64,000 bases of DNA, taken from positions 151,224,431 to 151,288,430 of the forward strand of contig OY740767.1 of NCBI GenBank assembly GCA_963513935.1, read 5' to 3'. Below are positions 38,601-43,989 of the stretch, one piece after another. The stretch comes from Aphrophora alni. Taxonomy: Eukaryota > Arthropoda > Insecta > Hemiptera > Aphrophoridae. The translations under genes were made by a program, and so were the position numbers. The notes beneath the pieces are model-generated. The model did not search any database, had not been told where the DNA came from, and saw nothing but the letters and a program-made list of their open reading frames with translations. Within the stretch, counting starts at the first letter, position 1, and each line of letters starts with the position of its first letter.

Positions 38601-40199
38601 AGCTAAAACTGAGAAGTCAAAAAAACACTATCACGGTAACACACAACTAACGTCAAATACGTGTTGTTGTATCAAAGATACAGCAACAAGTGACTTGGTC
38701 CAGAAGGCATGACAAACTATTAGGGGAGTGGCCTATTGCTAGTTGTATTAAGCTTCCTAGTACGAGAGCGGGTTACAACCCCTTGTGGCGATTTAACAGG
38801 TAAAATTTCAGCTTGTTTTTTAGTTGTAGGGATATTATAATCATATTTTACTTTTAATCAATTTAATTTTACTTCTTACATAGGCTTAGTTTCTAGTTTC
38901 ATGTTTCTTTAGTTTTTAGTCACTTGATAACGGGAATTGATTCTTATTCCCGAAACGTCGTGTTTTGATTTTTAACACACAAATGATGGCAAATGTTCGA
39001 AAAATGTATAATAATAAAATTACACTCCTTATATCCTATTATGGACTTATCTATCTCCATCTGAAATATGGAGTAATAATTTGAGGGAACTCTTATCCAG
39101 TTTTATTTTTTAATTTACATTTTAAAATTGAGGCCACTCGAAATATTTACTGCAAGGATCCAAGGTATGGATGTTAGTGCTCCGGCTAGTAATACAGTTT
39201 GTACTTCAAAGTACATTATTCAAATATAATGATATGAGGCATAATCAGCAATTATAAATTAAAATTTGAACTTTTTTTACAACTTTCCCACTAGAAGTTT
39301 TTACCTGACACAAAATTAAAAAACTTCCTCGCTTACAACTTTTGTAATGTTTTAATATAAATAAATTAAAACCTTTAACATATCAGACTTTAACATTTTA
39401 AAATATCAGACTGTTTTACACAGTTTTGTTCCCTTTGATTTTCTTTGAAACTCTTTTCTTTTTTTTTTGTTTAAAGACAAAAAAGTTTCAAGCATCATCA
39501 CTTTATAAAAAAGGGGGGGAAACAAAAAAGACCCCTAGCCCTCGAATATTCAAAAGCATCAGGGTCGAAAGAGAACAAGTGTTGATCAAGAGGGACATAT
39601 TAGGAAAGATGAGAAGGATTTAACCCAATACTACATGAAAAAAAAGGGTAGATCCAACTAGGGTCCCATGTTTCCAAGCTCATAGTCAGTAAATTAAGCA
39701 CCTAAGGGTGAAATATGATATAACTTTCATGAAACTATATGCACCAATTGACCGTAGTACCTTGTTGGAAAATTTAAGCATCAAACCAATTTCTCCACTA
39801 GATGGAAAAGGCACACAACTCTTTCTAGTGTATTTTAAAATTGTCTTGAATTTTGAAGAAAATATGTTTTAGATTTGTATATTATAAACACTGCTAAACA
39901 ATTATTGTCTTAAAATAAACTAACTATTTATTTTTATATTGGTGATTCAAAAATAAATTTTACAAAACCATAAAAAAAAACTTATTTACAAGTGTTTTCA
40001 AACCCAGTCTAACTTCAAAATGTTCATTTTGTTTTAGGAGCGACCACGTAGATGTAACAATCCTAAAGTATGTAACTTATGGCATAAATCTGGTGTACGA
40101 TACATGAGGACGTGTCAACCTTGCCCTGACATATATCCATGGACTGGTAAAAGTGGAGTAAGAACAAGCAGAGTCGATAATGAAATCATCAACGAATAA
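10056..40199 (+). CDS. Cda5: Chitin deacetylase, CDA5-like (group IV); 13 exons, 5' end outside window
   Basis: This secreted zinc enzyme family removes acetyl groups from chitin in cuticle or matrix. Thirteen exons (10056-10324, 12892-12947, 15843-19658, 19850-19903, 28185-28292, 30464-30550, 30701-30807, 31784-32009, 32986-33115, 35450-35612, 36809-36953, 37886-38084, 40038-40199) join with consistent phase into 1839 residues ending in TAA. The order is a Gln-rich segment, a very long low-complexity repeat region, then a polysaccharide-deacetylase domain of about 390 residues. All five NodB-type motifs are visible: LLTFDDSVND, GHEIASHSVSHSF (HxxxH metal site), MRAPFL, YDSNFTYDSS and RAPFGLFYHAAWF. 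The metal ligands are intact, so an active enzyme is expected. The domain architecture with a long variable insert is typical of CDA5, known in Drosophila to be alternatively spliced. The signal peptide and chitin-binding domain are not in the window. The symbol is assigned by family resemblance. Confidence 0.9.
10325..11429. other. Intron sequence before the LINE fragment
   Basis: Part of the CDA5-like intron 10325-12891. A slightly less AT-rich block at about 10490-10980 with short open frames may be an unrecognised repeat. A TTTTTCAG acceptor-like site at about 10493 opens a frame that stops after 16 codons. Confidence 0.4.
11430..11844 (+). pseudogene. Non-LTR retrotransposon C-terminal fragment
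   Basis: Across shifting frames it reads HFRIHMHRMGIFTTEPLCIR, then CGMHDETA and later DNLIEKLLKFV. This is the LINE C-terminal zinc-knuckle region (PLCxRCGxxDET) followed by the usual tail. The downstream half of the knuckle is damaged. It is directly followed by the 56-bp tandem repeats, which would be its 3' UTR. Confidence 0.8.
11846..12237. repeat. Tandem repeat, about 56-bp unit, about seven copies
   Basis: Units begin near 11846, 11903, 11958, 12014, 12070, 12125 and 12182, each with GAGCGCAATAAGCCTTAATG..., CCTTGGGTAACAAGGACC and a CCCTCCGG box. Units 2-4 and 5-7 repeat as a block of about 168 bp, so there is a higher-order period. Confidence 0.92.
12238..12891. other. Intron sequence after the LINE tail repeats
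   Basis: 12238-12500 may still belong to the LINE 3' tail. The rest is AT-rich and ends in the TTCTTTTAAAG acceptor. Confidence 0.4.
12892..12947 (+). CDS. Cda5: CDA5-like exon, 56 nt (VDDDVQYSK...)
   Basis: The acceptor is TTCTTTTAAAG and the donor AACAG|GTTAG. It enters in phase 0 and leaves with two bases of a codon, so it fits the exons on both sides. It codes VDDDVQYSKQSDLDAKLN plus a shared Arg. See 21249-21304 for a stretch of identical length and phase. Confidence 0.8.
12948..15842. other. Intron sequence, no feature seen
   Basis: AT-rich CDA5-like intron with T-rich runs near 15541-15610. No repeat family or coding motif was recognised. Confidence 0.5.
15843..19658 (+). CDS. Cda5: CDA5-like giant exon with ~45-residue degenerate repeats
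   Basis: This 3816-nt exon codes about 1272 residues without a stop. The acceptor is CATCAACAG at 15834-15842; a second in-phase AG at about 15858 (TCATCCAG) would shorten it slightly. The donor is GTAAG|GTACGC. The nearby GTAAGG at 19654 is excluded because it would read into a stop in the next exon. From about 16630 to 18310 the protein has roughly twelve degenerate repeats of the form TSTEP-xVVDVTTEQxYRSR-xRNP-acidic/Asn spacer-NERxQ-NYR. The composition is rich in Asn, Ser, Thr, Arg and Glu, with almost no Cys apart from a pair near the end (RCSQLDSEC). It is probably an extended extracellular linker and, by analogy with Drosophila, may be skipped in some isoforms; skipping this exon together with the next keeps the frame. 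Confidence 0.88.
19850..19903 (+). CDS. Cda5: CDA5-like exon, 54 nt
   Basis: It is preceded by a poly-T tract and TAACAG and followed by CAG|GTAGG. It joins in phase 2 on both sides and codes VRPTTASPDSQSTPGLT plus shared Arg residues, a Pro/Ser/Thr linker. Only the 19658 donor keeps it open, which supports both exons. Confidence 0.78.
19904..25527. other. First part of an 8.3-kb CDA5-like intron
   Basis: AT-rich intron sequence with poly-T at 20881-20904, poly-A at about 22350-22371, and a possible extra exon at 21249-21304. No transposase or RT motif was recognised. Confidence 0.5.
21249..21304 (+). other. Candidate alternative CDA5-like exon (56 nt)
   Basis: It follows TATGTTTTAG and precedes CAG|GTTCCA. 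Read in phase 0 it gives ISNRTDADLTDLDNASLI plus a shared Arg. It has exactly the same length (56 nt) and the same entry and exit phase as the exon at 12892-12947. It cannot be spliced after 19903, because that frame has a stop. It could therefore only follow the exon at 10324 and join 28185, bypassing the giant exon. The donor is weak and an open frame of this length can occur by chance. Confidence 0.33.
25528..25985 (-). mobile_element. Penelope-like element 3' fragment with terminal inverted repeats
   Basis: A 29-bp perfect inverted repeat (ATATATGAATGGTTATAAAT...) bounds the locus at 25528-25556 and 25957-25985. On the minus strand, about 25950-25860 reads EIYKHTKNNPNNVLNDKLKF, which resembles the end of the GIY-YIG endonuclease region of Penelope-like elements. 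Downstream on the same strand is a hammerhead-like motif (25581-25620). The order endonuclease end, 3' UTR, hammerhead-like motif, terminal repeat is what Penelope-like elements show at their 3' ends. The assignment rests on motif memory. Confidence 0.55.
25581..25620 (-). ncRNA. Hammerhead-ribozyme-like motif (locus A)
   Basis: Minus strand: CTTGATAAT, then stem GCCGT/ACGGC with a 7-nt loop, then GAAACATGTC. The GAA is followed by the palindrome ACATGT and a C, as in minimal hammerheads with a loopless stem III. The CUGANGA box is degenerate here (CUUGAUAA). Confidence 0.45.
25986..28184. other. Remainder of the long CDA5-like intron
   Basis: No gene or recognisable element was seen. The polypyrimidine stretch and CATTTTACAG acceptor end it at 28184. 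Confidence 0.5.
28185..28292 (+). CDS. Cda5: CDA5-like exon, linker before the catalytic domain
   Basis: The acceptor is CATTTTACAG and the donor GTAAG|GTAAGG. It is in phase 2 on both sides and codes GGNSRNRGSATYTISPNEAE followed by a Pro-rich PVPPVSPNRGTPSSV segment. It is low complexity and extended, like the exons upstream. Confidence 0.85.
28437..28575 (+). repeat. Single arm of the repeat family found as a palindrome at 34799-35092
   Basis: It begins AGGAGACACGGGCTTAGCTT and continues GGAAAGTGGTCCTTGGTATT, then GTTCTGAAATATTTTGTAAA and TTTCTCAATCAA, in the same order and spacing as the left arm at 34799. Several mismatches show that the two copies are old. Confidence 0.7.
28910..29593. 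mobile_element. Non-autonomous piggyBac-type element (MITE), second family
   Basis: The body is 28914-29589 (676 bp) between TTAA at 28910-28913 and 29590-29593. The left end reads CACTTTAGCTGCCA and the right end, read inward, CAAGTTAGCTGCCAA, so about 13 of 15 bases match. Inside are several copies of a palindromic motif around CGATCGGACCGAT (near 28970, 29165, 29362 and 29421). No transposase frame was recognised. TTAA duplications and C-starting inverted termini are piggyBac hallmarks, but the terminus differs from the intact element at 5556, so a different transposase source is needed. Confidence 0.78.
29594..30463. other. Intron sequence, no feature seen
   Basis: It lies between the piggyBac-type element and the next CDA5-like exon. 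It is AT-rich and ends in a TTTCTTTTTTCCAG acceptor. Confidence 0.5.
30464..30550 (+). CDS. Cda5: CDA5-like exon (RNRPTLKPST...)
   Basis: The acceptor is CTTTTTTCCAG and the donor CAATCAG|GTAAGT. It is in phase 2 on both sides. It codes a basic linker, then AQEFVDIYKFPPI, which leads into the catalytic module. Confidence 0.9.
30701..30807 (+). CDS. Cda5: CDA5-like exon, start of the deacetylase module
   Basis: The acceptor is TTATTTTTAG and the donor CCAG|GTAAAT. It enters in phase 2 and leaves in phase 1. It codes a Cys-rich segment with the spacing CRKDVCLLPDCSCGG, the conserved entry to insect chitin deacetylase domains. These cysteines probably form disulfides. Confidence 0.92.
30808..31783. 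other. Intron sequence, no feature seen
   Basis: AT-rich intron ending in a TTTTTTTATCGCAG acceptor. No repeat or gene was recognised. Confidence 0.5.
31784..32009 (+). CDS. Cda5: CDA5-like exon with catalytic Asp motif and first metal-binding His
   Basis: It enters in phase 1 and leaves in phase 2 at TATC|GTAAGT. It codes GDLTPEETPQ, then LLTFDDSVND (motif 1; the first Asp is the expected base, the second a metal ligand). It ends in GHEIASHSVS, carrying the first His of the HxxxH metal motif. Confidence 0.95.
32304..32337 (-). ncRNA. Hammerhead-ribozyme-like motif, left arm of locus B
   Basis: Minus strand: CTGAGGAT, then stem GGAAA/TTTCC, then GAAACGCGTC. CUGANGA matches the catalytic box, GAA is present, and the palindromic ACGCGT would be stem III with C as the cleavage residue. 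One extra base separates the box from stem II compared with the canonical fold. Confidence 0.5.
32465..32498 (+). ncRNA. Hammerhead-ribozyme-like motif, right arm of locus B
   Basis: This is the plus-strand counterpart of the left-arm motif, with identical core and stem II: CTGAGGAT, GGAAA/TTTCC, GAAACGCGTC. Confidence 0.5.
32986..33115 (+). CDS. Cda5: CDA5-like exon completing the metal site, motif 3
   Basis: The acceptor is CATGTTACAG. It enters in phase 2 and ends in phase 0 at CTTGCT|GTAAGT. It begins SHSFGEQFSQ, supplying the second metal-binding His, and ends in DIRGMRAPFLA, the conserved motif 3 with its Arg. Confidence 0.95.
33116..34298. other. Intron sequence, no feature seen
   Basis: AT-rich intron without recognisable repeats apart from a poly-T run near 33396. 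Confidence 0.5.
34299..34595 (+). pseudogene. Jockey-like non-LTR retrotransposon RT fragment
   Basis: The translation FYTAILTIGETQAQATDHLQ, then KWTCDWKIKLNEQKSTHVTF and SVKYLGMYLDKRL is the thumb-side part of a LINE reverse transcriptase, just after the FADD active-site box. The Ala-Asp-Asp is missing (FYTAILT instead of FADDTAILT). The frame ends soon after. It is a dead insertion on the sense strand of a CDA5-like intron. Confidence 0.82.
34799..35092. repeat. Palindromic (foldback) repeat, about 294 bp
   Basis: The left arm begins TTAGGAAACACAGGCTTACC and continues with GGAAAGTGGTCCTTGG. The right arm is its complement, ending GGTAAGCCTGTGTCTCCTAT. The central arms around CAGGGTTTACAAAATATTTC match perfectly over about 45 bp. 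A single arm of the same family lies at 28437. This is MITE-like, and no target duplication could be fixed. Confidence 0.75.
35450..35612 (+). CDS. Cda5: CDA5-like exon, motif 4
   Basis: It enters in phase 0 after CAATTTTTAG and ends in phase 1 at TATCCAG|GTAATA. It codes VGGNKMFKMLYDSNFTYDSS (motif 4), a Pro/Trp-rich stretch and FHDCMIPPCPTRSYP with two conserved Cys. Confidence 0.95.
35625..35656. repeat. (TA)n(GA)n compound microsatellite
   Basis: Dinucleotide TA run followed directly by GA repeats, just after the exon donor. Confidence 0.85.
35657..36808. other. Intron sequence
   Basis: It contains a poly-T run (about 35927-35942) and a more complex, less AT-rich block at about 36120-36370 that may be an old repeat of unknown class. 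No coding motif was found. Confidence 0.45.
36809..36953 (+). CDS. Cda5: CDA5-like exon (GVWEVPMVMW...)
   Basis: It enters in phase 1 after GCTTTTCAG and leaves in phase 2 at AACAG|GTATTT. It codes WEVPMVMWQDLNGGRCSMGD, then CSNPPASDGVYKMLIKNFER. The WExP start and the Cys pair are usual in insect chitin deacetylases. Confidence 0.95.
36954..37885. other. Intron sequence, no feature seen
   Basis: AT-rich intron. The only notable sequence is a run of ten G at about 37406. Confidence 0.5.
37886..38084 (+). CDS. Cda5: CDA5-like exon, motif 5
   Basis: It enters in phase 2 after TTGTTCTCAG and ends in phase 0 at TATCCT|GTAAGT. It codes APFGLFYHAAWF (motif 5, active-site His), then MPEVWVITNWQALQWVRDPT, a hallmark of the insect family. 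Confidence 0.95.
38185..38275 (+). repeat. Possible tRNA-derived SINE fragment
   Basis: TAATGGCTAGAGCTCTTGAT resembles an A box and ACCAGGTTTAATCTTG a B box, spaced like the internal promoter of a tRNA-derived SINE. No tail or target duplication was identified. Confidence 0.35.
38462..38498 (-). ncRNA. Hammerhead-like motif, left arm of locus C
   Basis: Minus strand: CTTGATAAC, stem GGGAAT/ATTCCC with an 8-nt loop, then GAAACGTC. The ACGT palindrome precedes the C. The catalytic box is degenerate, in the same way as at locus A. Confidence 0.42.
38923..38959 (+). ncRNA. Hammerhead-like motif, right arm of locus C
   Basis: Plus-strand mirror of the left-arm motif, with an identical core. Confidence 0.42.
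39022..40037. other. Intron sequence, no feature seen
   Basis: Last CDA5-like intron, ending in TTGTTTTAG. Short open frames near 39426-39623 have no recognisable content. Confidence 0.5.
40038..40199 (+). CDS. Cda5: CDA5-like terminal exon with stop codon
   Basis: It enters in phase 0 and codes ERPRRCNNPKVCNLWHKSGV, then a CQPCPDIYPWTG segment and a charged tail ending INE, stop TAA at 40197-40199. The Cys pattern CxxPKxC and CxxC closes the deacetylase module as in other insect members. Confidence 0.95.
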   Translation, partial: ERPRRCNNPKVCNLWHKSGVRYMRTCQPCPDIYPWTGKSGVRTSRVDNEIINE

Positions 40200-40790
40200 A
40201 CATTTAAAATTATAGTTAAAATGTAATTATCAAACTATGAAAGTTTATGTGGTCACTTCTTCATTTTCTGCCGTATATTTCATTGCCAACGGGACATAAA
40301 ATGGAAGGACTAGCCACATAATGTTTTAAATTACCTGATCAAAACTTGATAAATAACACCACACCACAAACCACCTGTTCATTTTTTAAAAACAATATAG
40401 TAATAACAAAATATAATTAGAACCATACTGTAAGTTGATTTTGTTGTTAAACAACCAATTACATGTAATATTAATTTCAACCAAATGTGATTTTTTTTTA
40501 AACAAACAAAAAATGTAGGCCTATCTTACTTCAAAACCAAGTGGTGTGATGAACTGATCATATATTACAGTGTTCAATTATTCTGGACCTGAAATGTATA
40601 TTTATATGTGATTATTAATCATTATTGATACTTTTTTATTTATTAATTTTGTAAATCTCTTTTGACAAACTTTGTAATGTCGATTGATTTTGTAGTTTGT
40701 AGGTTATGATACGGTGTACAGTACAGACGAAAACCACTGCCGTGTGATTAATAAATCAAGAATCAGATTTATTATAAAGAAAACCTGTGG
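40200..40790 (+). other. Cda5: Probable CDA5-like 3' UTR with poly(A) signal
   Basis: This is AT-rich sequence directly after the stop. An AATAAA hexamer lies at 40750-40755, followed by further A-rich sequence. Other AATAAA-like hexamers occur further down, so the end is uncertain. Confidence 0.4.
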
Positions 40791-42375
40791 TTATACTCAT
40801 TAAGTAATGACATTGTTGTCATATAGCTTTTATTTATTTAATAAAAAAAACTACCTTGTAAAATTGTATCTATTAAAAAAAAATAGCATTTGAAAACAAA
40901 TGGTTGCAAATACCTTCATTTAAGAAATAGGCCATTTAATTGTACCAATAAGTGTGATATTTAAACTTTTAATTGTTTACTTACAGTTGTTTCATAAATT
41001 AAATTTAAAATTGTAGCAACTAGTTGTCAATTGTAGCTTTAGAAATTATACTGTAAATGTACAATTTATTTAGTAGATAATTAAATAATTAAAAAAGTAA
41101 TGTATTTCTATAAAACAATTGAATTTGAATTATTTGCGCCTACCATACCTGTGACTCTTGATTAATAATTGCTCAGTAAAAGAGTATAATGCCTTAATAT
41201 ATTATGGGAATTTATATAAATTTTGAAAATTACCAAAGAAATACAAAATTCCTTCATTTATTTGCCGTTTTGTGTGTACATAATGTAAGTACATTAGTTC
41301 AAGGAAGTAAATAGTGGAACACTCATCATTAATTGATACCGATATTTTCGGTAATTTAGACTATAATTATCTGGCATCAGCACTTTTGTAACAGACTAAC
41401 AAGTAAGTGTAGGTTCACATATTTACACATTTTTTTTTTAGAAATTAATCACATCCCAACATAAATTGTATTTTTGTTTATAAAATACATAACAGTTTAA
41501 CAACACTTAAATATTAGTTTTGTTTCAATTATTACATTTAATGTAATTAATTTTTGGAACATTTACTTTTATTGTCATCCATATTTTACTGTTTTAAGAT
41601 AACAAAAAAATGTTGATTAAATGTCAAATTCTAAATGTCATGAGATTCTAGGTTTGGGAATGATTAAATCATTGTTTCCACAGTTGGTGCTCAAGGTGTC
41701 AGAGGTGTAAACATTTTAATAACATGTTATTAATCAAATTTGTTGTAACAAGACAAAGAGTTACTGATGTGGCTATATTTTCCAGTAGTGTCAATAGTCA
41801 TGGGAATGATGTTTTTTAATACACTCCCAAATACGATATTATTTTAGCCTTATACAAAATATCTCAGAAATATTTTTTTTACATTATCTCTTATTCCATG
41901 ACTAAAATAACTTAACTTTTGGCACAATTCACTCTAATACTAAAAAATACCACCCTTGAACAGCTTACAGCCCCTAAAACTTTAAAAACTGACGAAGTTA
42001 CTCACTCACCCATCCCCAAAACTTCATCAAAAATGTCAGTTATCAAGCAACCATGGATGTAGTCTTTTAAAATATTTCAATACTTAATAAGGGCTTAAAC
42101 TTGCTTGGCTTGTGCCATTAACACGTCCTCAATGTAAATCGTATTTGATTAAGATCGAACTTTCAATGACACTTTCAAGATTAATTTTGGGTTTTTTGCA
42201 ATTATTCTTGAACCATAAAATTTGAAAGAAATCAGTAGAGTCAACTTTAATTTTAGAAAAGTGTGTATTTTTAATAGCTACATGGCAGATTTTTGGTTTT
42301 TACCAATAATTCACAACAAAAATTTTTTTTTAAGTTAACAAAAAATGGAAATAAGTCCCACTTACTTACTTCTTA
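40791..42375. other. Intergenic stretch, no feature seen
   Basis: AT-rich. No open frame, RNA or mobile-element motif could be supported. Confidence 0.5.
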
Positions 42376-42965
42376 CTACGTGCGTCCAGCCTCGGTGCCG
42401 ATTGCACGGTGTCTTCTATACAGATGGGCAGCATGTTGTACAAGTTTCGTGGAAGTTAGTATGGATGACATAAGATCCTGTGTGGCATTGCCAACCTGAA
42501 GATGTCTCAGTATTTCCTCTCTGACTGCTCCATCACCATGGGTACACTCAAGGACCACATGCTCCAGACTCTCGCTCCTCTGTCCACATCTAGTGCACAG
42601 AGGTGAGTCTATCATACCGAAACGGTACAGGTATTCCTCAGTGATGATGTGACCAGTTCTGGATCGGGAGATGAAAGTTTGTGTTTGCCTAGTGTGGTTC
42701 CTGTATATCTCCAAATCGTTTGGCCATTTCAGCAGTTTGAACAGTCCTCTGCCGGTTGTATCATTCTTCCACGTGTCGATCCATTTCAGTTTGAGAGAGC
42801 GTTTCGCTTCCTGAATGCTAGTAGTTAGAATCGGTACATGTGGCTTAGATGGCTTAGTGGCTTTAGATGTTGCTGAAGAGCAGTTCTTGCTATTTTGTCG
42901 GCCTCCTCATTACCTTGTAAGTCCCACGATATTACCAAAATTTGATTACAATCCAGTCCACGTGT
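42376..42965 (-). pseudogene. Non-LTR retrotransposon fragment: RNase H end and C-terminal zinc knuckle
   Basis: Minus strand. About 42965-42890 reads ...ISWDLQGNEEADKIARTAL, the end of a LINE RNase H domain (GNEEAD motif). After a frameshift the next frame gives PHVPILTTSIQEAKRSLKLK, then FISRSRTGHIITEEYLYRFG and PLCTRCGQRSESLEHVVLEC, the C-x2-C...H-x4-C knuckle near the C-terminus, ending in a stop at 42376. It is a truncated Jockey/R1-like copy. Confidence 0.85.
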
Positions 42966-43470
42966 TAATCCTATAAATCACTAAACATACAAAGAGATGT
43001 TCCAAAAACCACTTTTTAGGACACAGAGATCCTCAAAATAGACATGTCCACAAAATACACAATTTTTTGAAATATTTTATCTTTGCTAGCTGTATGTAAG
43101 AAAGTAAAAAAAGAAAGAAAAATTTGGAAAACTTTTGATAGTTTTTACTTTCAAGTTTGTATGGAAGGAACAAAATTTTGGCATACAACTTTTGCCTTCA
43201 TAGTCCAAAAGAAAATGTGATGCAACTATCTAGTATGGCATGCAGAATTAGATCTACCTCCTATGTTTCACAGAGACCGTTTTTGAGAAAATCAATTTTT
43301 TTTAAACATGTTAGATATGGATACTGCACATTTGTATTAGCAAAACAGTAATTTCTACCAAGAGGAATTACCATAAATGCTGAGAAATATTGCGAAACAA
43401 TAACCAAGCTCAGGCACGCTATACAAAACAGCCGGCGGGGACTTCTGACTAGCAGCGTCGTGCTGCTTCA

Positions 43471-43651
43471 CTATAACCCTTGGCCTCACTCTGCAGCAAT
43501 GACCAAGACGTAACTGGCCAACTTTCGATGGGAATTACTGGACCATCCCCCCTACAGCCCTGATAACCCTCGGCCTCACCCTGCAGTAATGACCAAGACG
43601 TAACTGGCCAACTTTCAATGGGAATTACTGGACCGCCACCCCTACAGCCTT
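43471..43651 (+). repeat. Tandem duplication, two 90-bp units inside a mariner remnant
   Basis: Units 43471-43560 and 43561-43650 share CCAAGACGTAACTGGCCAAC and GGGAATTACTGGACC and differ at a few sites. The second unit continues into the catalytic end of a mariner transposase, so the duplication arose within the element. Confidence 0.85.
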
Positions 43652-43750
43652 GACCTGGCACCATCAGACTTTCATGTGTTTCCTAAACTCAAAGAATATC
43701 TTGGTGGAAAGCGATTTGAAAATGATGACGTGTTGAAAGAAACTGTATAA
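43625..43750 (+). pseudogene. Mariner/Tc1-type transposase C-terminal fragment
   Basis: The translation reads HPYSLDLAPSDFHVFPKLKE, then YLGGKRFENDDVLKETV. This is the PYSPDLAPSDxH block with the third catalytic Asp of DD34D transposases. No N-terminal half is nearby. The preceding 90-bp duplication shows further decay. Confidence 0.83.
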
Positions 43751-43980
43751 CAAACACACAGAACACAATTCTCATAAAAAATACGCCTAAGTTACAGACG
43801 CGTTTCAACGACAAGGTCGTCCTCTTCAGTGATACATGAGCTACACCAATCAAACTATAACTCCCATAGTTATAGTTTGATTGGTGTAGCTCGTGTACAC
43901 CTTGTCGTTGAAACGCGTCTGATACTTAGGCGTATTTTTTATGAGAATTGTGTTCTGTGTATTTGTTATACTGTATAATT
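43745..43980. mobile_element. Long hairpin element with hammerhead-like motif (locus D)
   Basis: The arms ACAAACACACAGAACACAAT... and its complement ...GTGTTCTGTGTATTTGT enclose an almost complete palindrome; the centre TATAACTCCCATAGTTATAG folds back with no spacer. TATA flanks both ends and is a possible target duplication. The left arm has about 20 extra bases, which include the CTGAAGAG box missing from the right arm. It lies directly downstream of the mariner fragment. Confidence 0.75.
43798..43829 (-). ncRNA. Hammerhead-ribozyme-like motif (locus D)
   Basis: Minus strand: CTGAAGAG, stem GACGAC/GTCGTT with loop CTT, then GAAACGCGTC. CUGANGA, GAA, palindromic ACGCGT and the final C are all present, as at locus B. 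The right arm keeps GAAACGCGTC but has lost the box. Confidence 0.5.
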
Positions 43981-43989
43981 TTTCTCATA

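Larger units (their letters stand above)
38400..39021 (-). mobile_element. Inverted-repeat Penelope-like 3' remnant with two hammerhead-like motifs (locus C)
   Basis: Arms of about 160 bp (38400-38561 and about 38862-39021) are near-perfect complements around a spacer of about 300 bp. On the minus strand the spacer reads PVKSPQGVVTRSRTRKLNTT near 38810-38755, which resembles a C-terminal tail of a Penelope-like endonuclease. Each arm carries a hammerhead-like motif. It is inserted in a CDA5-like intron. Confidence 0.6.
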
